From assembly GCA_031284605.1 (NCBI GenBank), contig JAITXV010000020.1, forward strand, positions 1 through 45,451: a stretch of DNA of 45,451 bases. The letters are read 5' to 3'. This document shows, piece after piece, positions 26,401 to 35,434 of this stretch. The translations under genes were made by a program, and so were the position numbers. Within the stretch, counting starts at the first letter, position 1, and each line of letters starts with the position of its first letter. This stretch comes from Acholeplasmatales bacterium (GTDB taxonomy: Bacteria > Bacillota_I > Bacilli_A > Acholeplasmatales > Acholeplasmataceae). The notes under the pieces were generated by a model. It saw only the letters and a program-made list of their open reading frames with translations, was not told where the DNA came from and did no database searches.

Positions 26401-29400
26401 GTTAGTAATATAGGATCTACTAATACAATTTATTCACATACAACTGGTAATTTAGTAGTGACTGCTAATTGGATCATTAATACTTATACCATTACTTATT
26501 ACTTTTTAGGTGATGAGATTCACCAAAGTATAAGTGTATTAAACTTTAACGATGAACTTCCATTTAAAAATAAAGAAGGTTATACTTTCTTAGGATGGGC
26601 AACAAGTGCTGGTAATCCTTCTTATAGTGTTTTAGATTATGGAAACAGTAATTCTAGTGTAATACTTTATGCAACATTTAGTGATAAAACTTTTTATATT
26701 AATTACTATGTTGATGATACTCTAACAGATCTTAGTGCTGGTACTCTTTATTACGGTTCAACGCTTCCAAATATTACAAAATTAGGATATATATTTTTAG
26801 GATGGAACACTTTCGGAAATGATCAGAGTGGTTGTTTTATAGTAGTTCCAGATTTAGGAGCAGATGAAAGTACGCATGATTTATATGCTATATTTGAAAT
26901 AATAACTTATGAAATAACTTATACTAATTTATTAGGGACTATTACTACTAATCCTACTTCTTATAATGTAACTTCTAATATTACTTTAAGTATCCCTTCT
27001 TTATTAACAGGATATGATTTTAGTAATTGGAGTATTAATAACAACATAGTAACTACTATTAATGCGGGTTCTACAGGCGATATAAATATAAAAGCGTCTT
27101 GGAGTGCTAAATATTATTTACTTAATTTTAATACATTTAGTGGTAGTGCTGTTAACCAAAATACATTTACATATCATGATAATATTCCACTAACTTCTAA
27201 AACCGGATATAATTTTCTGGGATGGTGTTTAGATTCTTCATTAACTGGTACTTCCTATTTAGTAGTAGAACAATTTAGTGTTAGCAGTGGTACTTTAATA
27301 GAACTATATGCTAAGTATGAAATTAAGACATTTAATATAAATTTTGAACTTAATGGTGGTTCTAGTGGTTCTTTACCTAGTGGTCTTAGTTATGGTTCTA
27401 ATTTGCCTGTTCCTTCTAAAATAGGACACGATTTCTTGGGATGGTATACTAATCCTAGCTTTAACGGATATTCTGTATTAAATGTTCCTGATTTTGGGAA
27501 TGATACAGCTACTTATATGCTTTACGCTGCATGGGAAACTAAACTTATTATAATAACTTTTGATACTATGGGCGGAGATAATTTAGCAGTTAGTACTACA
27601 AGTATTAGGTATGGAAGTGCAATAGGCACTTTGCCATCTCCTGTAAAAGAAGGGTATTCTTTCTTAAATTGGTATTATTATATAGGTATGACCAAGACTC
27701 CAATTCAAAGCGGTAGTATAGTAAGTAATTCTTCTAATTTTACTATTTATGCTTCATGGAACCCTAACAATTATGCAGTTGCATATAATTCAAATGTACC
27801 TTCTTCTGCATCTGTAGCAGTTAGTGGTACTATGGAATTAAATGTTTATAATTACGGAGTGCAATTTAATCTTCTTCCTAACAAATTTGTTCTTTCAGGA
27901 TATAGGTTTTTAGGATGGTCACTTACCCAAAATGGACCAGTTAAATATAGCAATACAGAAGAAGTATCCTCTTTAACTAGCCAAGAATTAATATTTAATT
28001 TATATGCGAAGTGGGAAGCTTCTTCATATACTATTACTTTTATGGTATCTTCACAAGTTTTAACAACTAAAACTGTAACTATGGATCAAAGTTATGGAGC
28101 GTTGCCTGGATATGATAACGGAGGTTACCATTTAAATAATTGGGTAATATCTGGTAATACTGTTATTACTTCTAGTTCTAAATTTAATACCCCTAATTTT
28201 TTAACAGCTACAGCACAACTTTTAGCTAATACTTATTATGTTAATTTTAATACTCAAGGCGGTGTTATATTAAATAAAGCTTCTATTAATTATTTACAAT
28301 CATTTTCAACTATACTTTCAAATCCTACTAAATTAAACCATATTTTTAATAATTGGACTTTAAATGGTACAAGTACTGTTGTTAATGATAGTACTATATG
28401 TTCTAATTTTGGATTAAACGGAAGTGAAATAACTTTAAATGCTAATTTTTCAATTGTTTATACTATTGTATATGATTCTAATGAACCTAATACATCTAGT
28501 GGAAGCGTTAGTGGAGCTACTAGTGAATCTGTTCACACAGCTGGTATTTCTAGTAAATTAACTAAAAACGGATATTCTTTAGTTGGTTATAACTTCTTAG
28601 GATGGTCTTTAACTAATAAAGGAGCTAAAGTATTTAATGATAACGATACCATTTTAAATATTGCTGGATATCAAAACTTTGTAGTAATTATTTATGCTAA
28701 GTGGGAAGTTAGAAGTTTTAGTGTCACTTATGTGAATTATAGTGGTACTTCAAACACCGTAATAAATGTTACTTATGATTCTTTTTATAATTTGGCAGCT
28801 TTAACTAATCCTACTGCTAGAAATTATTATACATTTAGTGGATGGTACACTAGTGAAAATGGTGATGAATTAGTTGTAAATGCATTAAATAGGTGGACAT
28901 CTTTAACAAATTTAACTATATATGCACATTGGATACCTTTTTCTATTACAATAAAATATGCTCCAACTCTTTTACTTAATTCAGGTTACAATCTTTCATA
29001 TTATGGGACTATTGATAATATGACTTTTAATTATGAAAGCAGTCCTTATACTATAAATAAATATATGTTTGCATCAGCTATTAAAGTTGAGCCTAAAGTT
29101 GTATATGATGTATCAGGAAGAACTAGGGGATTTAATCTAACTGGTGGTGGTTTAAATAATTTTGGTACTTTTAAAGCGAATGTAAAAGAAGAAGATATGT
29201 ATACAGTAATAAAACCTAATGAATTCATAAGAGATTTTAATGGTTTATCAAATTCAAAAGTAACTATTGAATTAAAAGCAGTTTACTATGTAATTGAGCT
29301 AACATCTATTAATTATTATGGGTATCATAAAAATGATAATACTAACGCAGATGTAGATATGCTAAAAAAACAAATAGTCTATGCAAATAAAAGTATAGCA

Positions 29401-29415
29401 TTACAATATATATAA
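23467..29415 (+). CDS. Giant repetitive surface lipoprotein with about 24 Listeria-Bacteroides (InlB B-type) repeats
   Basis: The 1982-aa product starts with a lipoprotein signal peptide ending FTFSSC (lipid Cys at 26), so it should be tethered outside the cell membrane. The rest is a chain of about 24 repeats of some 70 residues. Each has a core like K-x-GY-x-F-x-GW (KQGYTFSGW, KIGYLFLGW, KEGYTFLGW, KTGYNFLGW), then a strand ending in LYAxW or LxAxW. This matches the Listeria-Bacteroides repeat family (Flg_new, beta-grasp). There is no LPxTG or S-layer anchor. Early repeats are more diverged than later ones. The C-terminal 130 residues are unique. The native end may lie further on (see 29416). 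Confidence 0.93.
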   Translation: MFKTIKSKLLITLVVICFSIFTFSSCVTKSLNSIFYETNGGIAISGSLYDAGDVITLPNPSKQGYTFSGWYLDKNLSTKVNSVTMGNEDITVYAAWVENKLTVIYHSLTSELDSSQEIKYTDTSHNLNSPSYLNNGYNMTFWTPKGSTDIYYRGNEDVSSLILTPNSVLELNPFWEQINYNITFQTNSSFVIENLTYNIGSLIYVPSSYKEGYTFVHWELISSSGNWKENQIIAGGEELFEYYGNVTLSAVYDCDEFSITIIGFDSVVSSDITYYSNSDAFIPSITRDGYNLINYEVTFGTGTWHIGQRVNAGDNLFSKYGDATLSANWEIINYTLTINTNTFLGEILISYNASSSDRLPLLEKIGYYFDGYLPREVSGNWEIDWLYVYGYNLYNNYGNVYLEALWTPISYKIDYLELNGTLIEDAIYEITDIIVLPSLTRIGYNFIGWKVIESTGNWRINDIFVPLTQVSGNYGDVNLEAVWDSINYNISFDSDGADYIDTLSFTVESDAIISAPSKLGYNFLYWEVLSSNGNIEILEHLYSPYFLYGTYGDISLKAIYEIIDYTINYYLGSELLTSNTYTIEDSFYLEDITIPHYNFLYWESLENSGSWLNNAIYSTTQLISGYTGSVNLYLRNEPISYNIIFDTDSLDNVSGLAYTIEDYFYLPQTSKIGYLFLGWSPKNNNEFWSESIYSTNNLLSHAYGSVELIAVYELIEYYYLISDDTGFIIFFDTYTIEDTITLIEDSIIGYNFIEYTVTFSSGSLVYGNSYMAYETLSNIWGNFELSAVYQIKSYYLTFDESNGEDMIDGIYEYNSVLPIPSKVGYNFIGWSTSIGDENKFFILPDIGNNPSYEIYANYEKKHYNLTINYNNETEYTALIQVNYNDALPVLNNFLYLGYEFIGYNTDNLSNYGYLLCEDYGSNGDYQIYAIWSIINYTITYNYNGGIVSGNVPTTYTVLDEFMLPNITKNGYHLENGWFVSNIGSTNTIYSHTTGNLVVTANWIINTYTITYYFLGDEIHQSISVLNFNDELPFKNKEGYTFLGWATSAGNPSYSVLDYGNSNSSVILYATFSDKTFYINYYVDDTLTDLSAGTLYYGSTLPNITKLGYIFLGWNTFGNDQSGCFIVVPDLGADESTHDLYAIFEIITYEITYTNLLGTITTNPTSYNVTSNITLSIPSLLTGYDFSNWSINNNIVTTINAGSTGDINIKASWSAKYYLLNFNTFSGSAVNQNTFTYHDNIPLTSKTGYNFLGWCLDSSLTGTSYLVVEQFSVSSGTLIELYAKYEIKTFNINFELNGGSSGSLPSGLSYGSNLPVPSKIGHDFLGWYTNPSFNGYSVLNVPDFGNDTATYMLYAAWETKLIIITFDTMGGDNLAVSTTSIRYGSAIGTLPSPVKEGYSFLNWYYYIGMTKTPIQSGSIVSNSSNFTIYASWNPNNYAVAYNSNVPSSASVAVSGTMELNVYNYGVQFNLLPNKFVLSGYRFLGWSLTQNGPVKYSNTEEVSSLTSQELIFNLYAKWEASSYTITFMVSSQVLTTKTVTMDQSYGALPGYDNGGYHLNNWVISGNTVITSSSKFNTPNFLTATAQLLANTYYVNFNTQGGVILNKASINYLQSFSTILSNPTKLNHIFNNWTLNGTSTVVNDSTICSNFGLNGSEITLNANFSIVYTIVYDSNEPNTSSGSVSGATSESVHTAGISSKLTKNGYSLVGYNFLGWSLTNKGAKVFNDNDTILNIAGYQNFVVIIYAKWEVRSFSVTYVNYSGTSNTVINVTYDSFYNLAALTNPTARNYYTFSGWYTSENGDELVVNALNRWTSLTNLTIYAHWIPFSITIKYAPTLLLNSGYNLSYYGTIDNMTFNYESSPYTINKYMFASAIKVEPKVVYDVSGRTRGFNLTGGGLNNFGTFKANVKEEDMYTVIKPNEFIRDFNGLSNSKVTIELKAVYYVIELTSINYYGYHKNDNTNADVDMLKKQIVYANKSIALQYI

Positions 29416-29530
29416 TTTTATTTATTTATGAGCTTTTAAATAAAAGTATGTATTTTAGTGGAGCGTGGTATAAAGATTCTGTTAAACTTTGAAATAATGA
29501 TTATAGTGCAGGAGATATAATAAATACAAG
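29416..29530 (+). pseudogene. Possible frameshifted tail of the giant repeat lipoprotein
   Basis: In a shifted frame, the DNA just after the giant gene stop reads ELLNKSMYFSGAWYKDSVKL, a TGA at 29491-29493, then NNDYSAGDIINTSY and TAA. FSGAWY with a following charged loop resembles the repeat cores, so the original protein may have continued here. Both a frameshift and a nonsense change would be needed, so this is a suggestion rather than a firm call. Confidence 0.45.
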
Positions 29531-29561
29531 TTATTAACAAACACATAAAAGGAGAAATATA

Positions 29562-29882
29562 ATGGGAACTAGCGAATCTTATATCAAATATGTTATATCA
29601 TGCTTAGATAAAAATATGGTTACTGAATATAAAAAAATGTTTGGCGAATACATGATTTATATCAATAGAAAGCCATTATTATTAGTTTGTGATAATACGG
29701 TATATGTTAAAATGATTCCACAATTAAGAGGTATTTTAGATGAAAACTCTATAGGATATCCATATAACGGTGCTAAGGAGCACTATATTTTAGATTTTGA
29801 AAATTCAGTTTTAACAAACGAAGTTATAAATATATTAGATATAAACATCCAACAAAAACTACGTAAAAACAAGCCTAAGTAG
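29562..29882 (+). CDS. TfoX N-terminal domain-like protein
   Basis: The 106-aa protein has the core of the TfoX-N family: YKKMFGEYMIYINRKPLLLVCDNTVYVKM, the family's R-K-MFG-y pattern followed by two strands and a YVK. In Firmicutes such stand-alone domains are not shown to regulate competence and their role is unclear. It has an AAAGGAG ribosome site 8 bases from the ATG and is transcribed with the same direction as its neighbours, but with wide spacers. Confidence 0.8.
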   Translation: MGTSESYIKYVISCLDKNMVTEYKKMFGEYMIYINRKPLLLVCDNTVYVKMIPQLRGILDENSIGYPYNGAKEHYILDFENSVLTNEVINILDINIQQKLRKNKPK

Positions 29883-30000
29883 TTAATAGTCATTTAGATT
29901 TTTATTTTAATATGGATGGGATTATATGGCATAAACAAGCATATGAGTAACAAATTTTTTGTAGCAATATTTAATTAATTATTGCATAATTTTAATATGG

Positions 30001-30006
30001 TATAAT
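30001..30006 (+). promoter_or_regulatory. Promoter -10 box of the Sel1/HEPN-like gene
   Basis: TATAAT, 29 bases before the ATG, with AAGGAG between them. No convincing -35 is seen at the right distance. Confidence 0.5.
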
Positions 30007-30035
30007 AGATTAAACGATATCTAAGGAGTAGCCAA

Positions 30036-31265
30036 ATGGATGAGAAAGAATATAAACAATTGCTTCAAACATTAGAAATATTAGAAAAAGATAATAAAAA
30101 ATCTGAAGCATTTGATGTATTAGTAAAACTTAATAGTTATCCATTGAAAACAGGAGATGTTATTTTTAAACTAGCGTATAAATACTATAAACCATATGAA
30201 GGTGCTCCACAAAGCTATTCAAAAGCTTATGAACTATTTATGGAAGCTTCTAAAAAAGATAATCCAGATGCATTATATTATTTATATCTTATGTATTATT
30301 CAGGAAACTATGCAAAACAAGATAAAGAAAAAGCTATTCAATATTTTATTGAAGCTTTGAGGCTAGGTCAAAAACAAGCTCTTAAAACTTTAGAAGAAGT
30401 TTCAAAAACCTTAAAGAAAGAACCAAGTGTAACAGAAATCCAAAATAATCAAAATGAGATAAAGGTGCTAAGTGAAAGTAATAATAAGCTTAATGAAACC
30501 AACAAAAGCTTAAAACTAGATATTAAAAACAAAGATAAAGAAATTATGGCTTTAAAATCCCAAAACGATAAATTGAAGAAAGAATATCTAATTCAAGGTA
30601 ATAGTGATGTTGGAGAACTCTTAAAATATAATGGTAATTTTTATAAAGAGATATTATATAAAAATATTCAAGCCAAACATACGATATTTTCACATTTAGT
30701 AAATAAAACTTTAGATGATACTAAAAGTATTGTGGAAAGTTTAAATAGACAAAAAACAGGATTTGAAAAAATAATATGTACATTTTATTATTACTATGAT
30801 CAATCCAAACTTAACCATAACGATGCTTTAGATATGGAATTTTCATTTTTATTAACTCCTTTAAACAAAGCTATTGAAATATTGTTTGGTTCATTTTTTA
30901 AAGCGATATTTCATAAGAGAAAATATAAAATTCCACCAAATGTATCTATAAAAACCAAAAAAGCACTTACTATTGAAACATTTATTGAAAAAACAACTGT
31001 AAGAGAAAAAATCATTGTGCTTAATAATTGGATTAAATTTGATAATGATAGTATATTTATAAACAATACTAAATCCCTTATTGGAGATTTTGTAAATAAA
31101 ATTAATAATTGGTATACAAAAAGAAATGAAGTCACTCACAGCATATCTATAATTGATTTTGAAACTACTAATAAATATATTGATCAAGCAATTATTATAT
31201 TATGTGAAATAGTAGATTTAGCTATATTTTTCAAATTAGATAAATGGTGGGAAGAAAACAATTAG
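30036..31265 (+). CDS. Sel1-repeat, coiled-coil protein with HEPN-like C-terminal motif
   Basis: The 409-aa cytoplasmic protein has three visible parts. Residues about 55-118 form Sel1-like (TPR-type) repeats (SKAYELFMEASKKDNPDALYY, then EKAIQYFIEALRLGQ). Residues about 132-186 are a coiled coil rich in Lys, Glu, Asn and Leu. Residues about 200-400 are helical and contain RNEVTH at 363-368, the RN-x3-H arrangement of HEPN-type RNases, in a helix (NKINNWYTKRNEVTHS) like those of known HEPN proteins. A repeat-plus-HEPN build is common in stress or phage-defence RNases. No antitoxin or partner gene is evident. Function is inferred and the HEPN call is by motif only. Confidence 0.7.
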   Translation: MDEKEYKQLLQTLEILEKDNKKSEAFDVLVKLNSYPLKTGDVIFKLAYKYYKPYEGAPQSYSKAYELFMEASKKDNPDALYYLYLMYYSGNYAKQDKEKAIQYFIEALRLGQKQALKTLEEVSKTLKKEPSVTEIQNNQNEIKVLSESNNKLNETNKSLKLDIKNKDKEIMALKSQNDKLKKEYLIQGNSDVGELLKYNGNFYKEILYKNIQAKHTIFSHLVNKTLDDTKSIVESLNRQKTGFEKIICTFYYYYDQSKLNHNDALDMEFSFLLTPLNKAIEILFGSFFKAIFHKRKYKIPPNVSIKTKKALTIETFIEKTTVREKIIVLNNWIKFDNDSIFINNTKSLIGDFVNKINNWYTKRNEVTHSISIIDFETTNKYIDQAIIILCEIVDLAIFFKLDKWWEENN

Positions 31266-31740
31266 ATCATTTCTTATTGTTATTAAAACAAGTGAAAGAA
31301 AACAAAACGAATACAACCTATTATAGGAATATTTAAGTGAAAATGGAAACTTAGTAATTAAGTTATCTTATGAAGACAATAAAAATATCATTAGTTTTGA
31401 TATAGATCATTCATTTTTAATATATAAAAAATAACCTATAAATTTAAGATATATTTTTAATAAAATCTCTCCAAATGAACGCTAGTTGTATTTAATAAAA
31501 TAGAAAGTGACAAGTAAAAATGTATTTTTTTTAAAACACTGCAATCACTAATACAGGTTAGTTAATTGGTGCAACTGCAGACCAAATTATAAAACAATAG
31601 TTTTAATTTGCGATAACGAATGTTATATTTGAAACTTTGTAAAAACAGAAAACTGAGTAAGACAAATAACGAAGATAATTGGGTTTTCAAAAAGATATAA
31701 AAAACTCAAAAACATTGATATATAGGTTTATTAAGCAAAA
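31266..31740. other. Stretch with only gene fragments
   Basis: One frame (about 31330-31434) reads EYLSENGNLVIKLSYEDNKNIISF to LIYKK and a TAA, with a stop just upstream and no start or ribosome site. It is probably the tail of a lost gene. Beyond it, to 31740, no open frame, RNA or repeat is recognised. Confidence 0.5.
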
Positions 31741-31747
31741 TATTAAT

Positions 31748-31789
31748 AATAATGCACTACTAAATTTAATTTTTTAGTAGTGCATTATT
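31748..31789. terminator. Terminator of the FAD-protein gene, probably bidirectional
   Basis: AATAATGCACTACTAAA pairs perfectly with TTTAGTAGTGCATTATT over an 8-base loop, directly after the minus-strand stop at 31795. Confidence 0.88.
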
Positions 31790-31794
31790 TATTT

Positions 31795-33333
31795 TTATTC
31801 GATTATTACTGCTACCTTTATTGCATCGGTTATAGCAGACATAATTCCTCCAGAATATCCAGATCCATCTCCAATACAATAAATATTTTTAATACTTGTA
31901 CATAAACCTTCTTTTCTTATTACAGTTACTGGTGCAGATGACCTAGTTTCAACACCACTTAATATAGAATCAGGATTTTTAAATCCTTTTATTTTTATTT
32001 CAAAATCATCTAATGCTTTTAACATAGTGTTTCTAATAAATGAAGGGTATATCTCATTTAAATTTTTAAAATAGTATCTTTTAACAGATGGTTTTATATT
32101 TCCTAAGGAACTGCTAACTTTATTGTCTATAAAATCTCCTAATCTTTGAACTGGTACACAGTAAGGATATTTTTCACTGTAAGATGCACTTTCAAACTGT
32201 TTTCTATAATAAAAGCCATCTAAAACATCATTCTTATAGTAATCACTTACATTTATATTAACTAACAATGCAGAATTAGAATTAACATTGTTTCTATCTT
32301 TATTGCTCATTCCATTTACTACAACTGTCTTTTCTTCATTCATAGTTGGTATTACAAAACCACCGGGACACATACAAAAAGTATACGCTGACCTGTCATT
32401 ACCGTGGTATGCTAGTTGATAATCAGATGCTCTTAATTCAAACTTCTCTTCATATCCTTTATACTGTACATTATCTATATCTTTTCTTAAATGTTCAATT
32501 CTAAATCCAAGCGAAAAGGCTTTTGGTTCCATTTCAATCCCTTTATTTTTCAATAAGCTATAATTTTTTACATCAGAAGTTCCTGTTCCTAAAATTAACT
32601 TGTCAAAAACTTTAGAATGTTTATTGTCTTTATTAGCCAATAAAACACTTATTTTATTATTTTCTAAAACATCAAAATCTATTAATTTAGTTTCAAACAA
32701 AATATTAACTCCATTCTCAAGCAAGTAGTTTCTTATATTTTTAACTATTTTCTTTAGATAGTCAGTACCAAGATGTGGCTTATTATCATATAATATATCT
32801 TCGCTTGCTCCAAATTTAAATAGTTCTTTTAGTACGAACTTAATATAACCATTTCTAACCCCAGTTCCTATTTTTCCATCCGAAAAAGTTCCTGCTCCAC
32901 CCTCTCCGTATAAAAAATTAGATTCAGGATCAAATATACCGTTTTCTAATAATTTGTTACAATCTATGTCCCTTTCTTCAACTTTCTTGCCTCTTTCAAT
33001 TAAAGTAACCTTAACTCCTCTATATAACATAACCAAACTAAAGAAAAGACCAGCGGGACCAGTGCCAACTACTAATATTTCTTCTTCTTTCTTTTTTAAA
33101 AAAGTTATGCTTTCTTCTTTGTATTCAAGCAGTAATTTATGAATTATTGGTTTATCTGAAGAAACAATTAAACTATATACATTACATCTTTCATGCTCTC
33201 TCATATCTAAAGCTTTTCTGTTAATTTGGATATCTTTTTCATCAAATATAAAATTAGTAAGTATTCTAATCCTTTTAGAGAAATTATTATTTTGACCTAG
33301 CGGTACCTTTACATTATTAATTAAATATTTCAT
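31795..33333 (-). CDS. FAD-dependent dehydrogenase family protein (COG2509 type)
   Basis: The 512-aa protein has an N-terminal extension of about 85 residues, then a dinucleotide-binding fold with VVGTGPAGLFFSL at 88-100 and LIERG at the end of the second strand. NFLYGEGGAGTFSDGKI is a hallmark of the COG2509 group, and a C-terminal CIGDGSGYSGGIMSAITDAIK completes the FAD site. Family members are conserved in Firmicutes but their substrate is unknown; they are sometimes annotated as NAD(FAD)-utilising dehydrogenases. It diverges from the HIT gene across a 105-bp spacer. Confidence 0.9.
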   Translation of the reverse strand: MKYLINNVKVPLGQNNNFSKRIRILTNFIFDEKDIQINRKALDMREHERCNVYSLIVSSDKPIIHKLLLEYKEESITFLKKKEEEILVVGTGPAGLFFSLVMLYRGVKVTLIERGKKVEERDIDCNKLLENGIFDPESNFLYGEGGAGTFSDGKIGTGVRNGYIKFVLKELFKFGASEDILYDNKPHLGTDYLKKIVKNIRNYLLENGVNILFETKLIDFDVLENNKISVLLANKDNKHSKVFDKLILGTGTSDVKNYSLLKNKGIEMEPKAFSLGFRIEHLRKDIDNVQYKGYEEKFELRASDYQLAYHGNDRSAYTFCMCPGGFVIPTMNEEKTVVVNGMSNKDRNNVNSNSALLVNINVSDYYKNDVLDGFYYRKQFESASYSEKYPYCVPVQRLGDFIDNKVSSSLGNIKPSVKRYYFKNLNEIYPSFIRNTMLKALDDFEIKIKGFKNPDSILSGVETRSSAPVTVIRKEGLCTSIKNIYCIGDGSGYSGGIMSAITDAIKVAVIIE

Positions 33334-33438
33334 ATATCTCCTATTTTTTTTAATTTATATCTATATTCTATCATTTTTTATGCATTATTCTTTATAAAAT
33401 ATTATAATATTAGTATACAAAAATTAGGAGATATATAA

Positions 33439-33849
33439 ATGAGTTCAATTTTTACTAAAATAATTAATAAAGAAATACAGGCAGCTATAATATATGAAGA
33501 TGATTTGGCAATTGCTTTTCTAGATATTAGCCAAGCTACAAAAGGTCACACCCTTGTAGTTCCTAAACAAGAAGCTAAAACTATACTAGAACTAGATCTA
33601 AAATATGCTAGTCATTTATTAGTAGTTGTTAAAAAAGTAACAAAGATAATAAAAGAAAGATTAAAACCAAGTGGTTTTAATCTTATTTCTAATAACGGGG
33701 AAATTGCAGGACAAAGTGTTCCACACTTTCATATTCATATTATTCCTAGATATACAAAAGACGATGTAAAAATAGAAACTACTAACAATAGTGCAAATGT
33801 TACTAAAACAAGTTTAGAAGTATTAAGGCTTCTTTTAAAAGAAGACTAA
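33439..33849 (+). CDS. HIT family protein (Hint-like nucleotide hydrolase)
   Basis: The 136-aa protein has the family layout: SIFTKIINKEIQAAIIYEDD at the start, a central GHTLVVPK strand, and the histidine triad VPHFHIHIIPRY at 94-105. Such proteins hydrolyse nucleoside phosphoramidates or adenylates. A TATAAT box and AGGAGA site precede it. Its last 4 bases overlap the end of serS, which is convergent, so no terminator separates them. Confidence 0.95.
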   Translation: MSSIFTKIINKEIQAAIIYEDDLAIAFLDISQATKGHTLVVPKQEAKTILELDLKYASHLLVVVKKVTKIIKERLKPSGFNLISNNGEIAGQSVPHFHIHIIPRYTKDDVKIETTNNSANVTKTSLEVLRLLLKED

Positions 33850-35117
33850 CTAATTAATTTTGTTTTCATATAAGGAATTAATACTTTTGGTACAGTAATA
33901 GTTCCATCTTCATTTTGATAGTTTTCTATTATAGCTATCATTGTTCTGCCAACAGCTAATCCACTACCATTTAAAGTATGCACATATTCAGTTTTTGAAT
34001 CTTTGGTTCTTTTAAATCTAATATTAGCTCTTCTTGCTTGGAAATCACCATCACTTGAAACGCTAGCTATTTCTCTATAAGTATTTTGAGAAGGAACCCA
34101 CACTTCAATATCATAAGTTCTTACAGCATTAAATCCTAAATCTCCTGTAGATAGTTCAACTATTCTATATGGTATATTTAGTAATTGTAGTACCTTTTCA
34201 CTATTTTTTAACATATTTTTTAAATCTTTTATACCATCTTCTGGTTTTGAAAACTTAATTAATTCAACTTTATGAAATTGGTGTTGTCTTAAAATTCCCT
34301 TAGTATCTCTACCTGCTGCACCAGCTTCACTTCTAAAAGCAGTAGTGTAGCCTACAAATTTAAGTGGTAATTTATCTCCGTCTAGGATTTCATCTCTAAA
34401 CATATTTATAGTAGGTACCTCTGCTGTTGGGTTTAAAAAGTAGTCTGTGCCTTCTAGATGAAACGCTTGATCTCTAAATTTAGGAAATTGACCTGTTGAA
34501 AACATACTTTTTTCATTAACTATATAAGGCGGAATAATTTCTGTATAACCATGTTTATAAGTGTGTAAATCCATCATAAATTGGATTAAACTTCTTTCTA
34601 ATCTTGCTCCTAATCCTTTATCGAACACAAAACGAGTTCCAGTAACTTTAGTTGCTCTTTCAAAATCTAGGATTCCTAATTTTTCACCTAAATCTGCATG
34701 ATCTTTAATAGGAAAATTAAACTTAGTTGGTTCTAAATAAGTTTTTACTACTTTATTAAAACTATCATCTAACCCAACAGGTACAGTTTTATCAGGTAAA
34801 TTAGGAGTAACAGACATTATTTCGAATATAGTTTTTTCTATTTCTTGTAATCTAACTTCATCTTTTAATTCATTATTACCAAGTTCTTCAATTTGTTTAA
34901 AAAGAGGTGTTGTATCAAGACCTTGTCTTTTATAATTTCCAATTTCTTTACTTAATTTGTTTTTAGTTGCTTTTACATTTTCAACTTCAACTAAAAGATT
35001 TTTTCTTTCAATAGACAATGGTTTTAATTGTTTTAAATAAGAATAATCGCCATTTCTTTGATTTAGTTTTTTAATAACTTGACTTAAATTTTCTACTACA
35101 TACTTTGTGTCTAACAT
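33846..35117 (-). CDS. serS: Seryl-tRNA synthetase
   Basis: Class II synthetase that charges tRNA-Ser. The 423 aa is the typical length. The N-terminal coiled-coil arm runs over about the first 100 residues. Motif 2 is FRSEAGAAGRDTKGILRQHQF and motif 3 is LNGSGLAVGRTMIAIIE. TAEVPTINMF is the serine-site TxE loop. It is controlled by the T-box leader upstream (35125-35355). The ATG has a AAGGAG site. It overlaps the HIT gene by 4 bp tail to tail. Confidence 0.98.
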   Translation of the reverse strand: MLDTKYVVENLSQVIKKLNQRNGDYSYLKQLKPLSIERKNLLVEVENVKATKNKLSKEIGNYKRQGLDTTPLFKQIEELGNNELKDEVRLQEIEKTIFEIMSVTPNLPDKTVPVGLDDSFNKVVKTYLEPTKFNFPIKDHADLGEKLGILDFERATKVTGTRFVFDKGLGARLERSLIQFMMDLHTYKHGYTEIIPPYIVNEKSMFSTGQFPKFRDQAFHLEGTDYFLNPTAEVPTINMFRDEILDGDKLPLKFVGYTTAFRSEAGAAGRDTKGILRQHQFHKVELIKFSKPEDGIKDLKNMLKNSEKVLQLLNIPYRIVELSTGDLGFNAVRTYDIEVWVPSQNTYREIASVSSDGDFQARRANIRFKRTKDSKTEYVHTLNGSGLAVGRTMIAIIENYQNEDGTITVPKVLIPYMKTKLIS

Positions 35118-35124
35118 AATAATA

Positions 35125-35355
35125 TCTCCTTTTTAATTAATAAAGTCCTTAAAGTAATTGTTATAAAACAATTGCTCTAAGGACGTTTTTATAATAATAA
35201 CGCGGTGCCACCTTAGTTCTATATAATTAAATATAGCGCTCATTTTTGAAATAATTTATTGTTTAGAGTAGATTTCATATACTTGATTATTAATTTTCAC
35301 CAGCCATTAACTCTCTAGAAAATCAAAATATATTACTTATCTCTATATTATTTCA
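35125..35355 (-). promoter_or_regulatory. T-box riboswitch leader of serS
   Basis: On the minus strand the T-box core AGGTGGCACCGCG is present near 35200-35213, able to bind the uncharged tRNA 3-prime end. It is followed by an intrinsic terminator (GTCCTTA and TAAGGAC arms with inner AATTGTT pairing, about 35143-35184) and a short T run. Upstream is a stem I region. The likely specifier is UCU (Ser) in GAAATCTACTCT near 35270. A TATAAT box on the minus strand at 35361-35366 marks the promoter. Uncharged tRNA-Ser should allow serS transcription. Confidence 0.93.
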
Positions 35356-35434
35356 TATCTATTATATTCTAAAACAATAAAAAATGCACAATATTAGACT
35401 ATTTTAGTATATAATATAGTAGCGTATAGTATGT

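Noticed and set aside
23467-29415. Repeats of the giant protein as a CRISPR-like or DNA-level repeat array
   Set aside because: The repetition is at protein level (GYxFxGW cores about 70 residues apart) with diverged DNA. No short identical repeats with spacers were seen anywhere in the window.
9012-29530. Use of TGA as Trp (Mycoplasma code)
   Set aside because: All intact enzymes use TGG for Trp and contain no internal TGA, and the SDR and tdk genes end at TGA. Only two decayed frames contain it.
31560-31660. Possible second TfoX-like fragment (VLICDNECYI)
   Set aside because: Only ten residues resemble the family (LLVCDNTVYVK), with a stop right after. This is too little to support a call.
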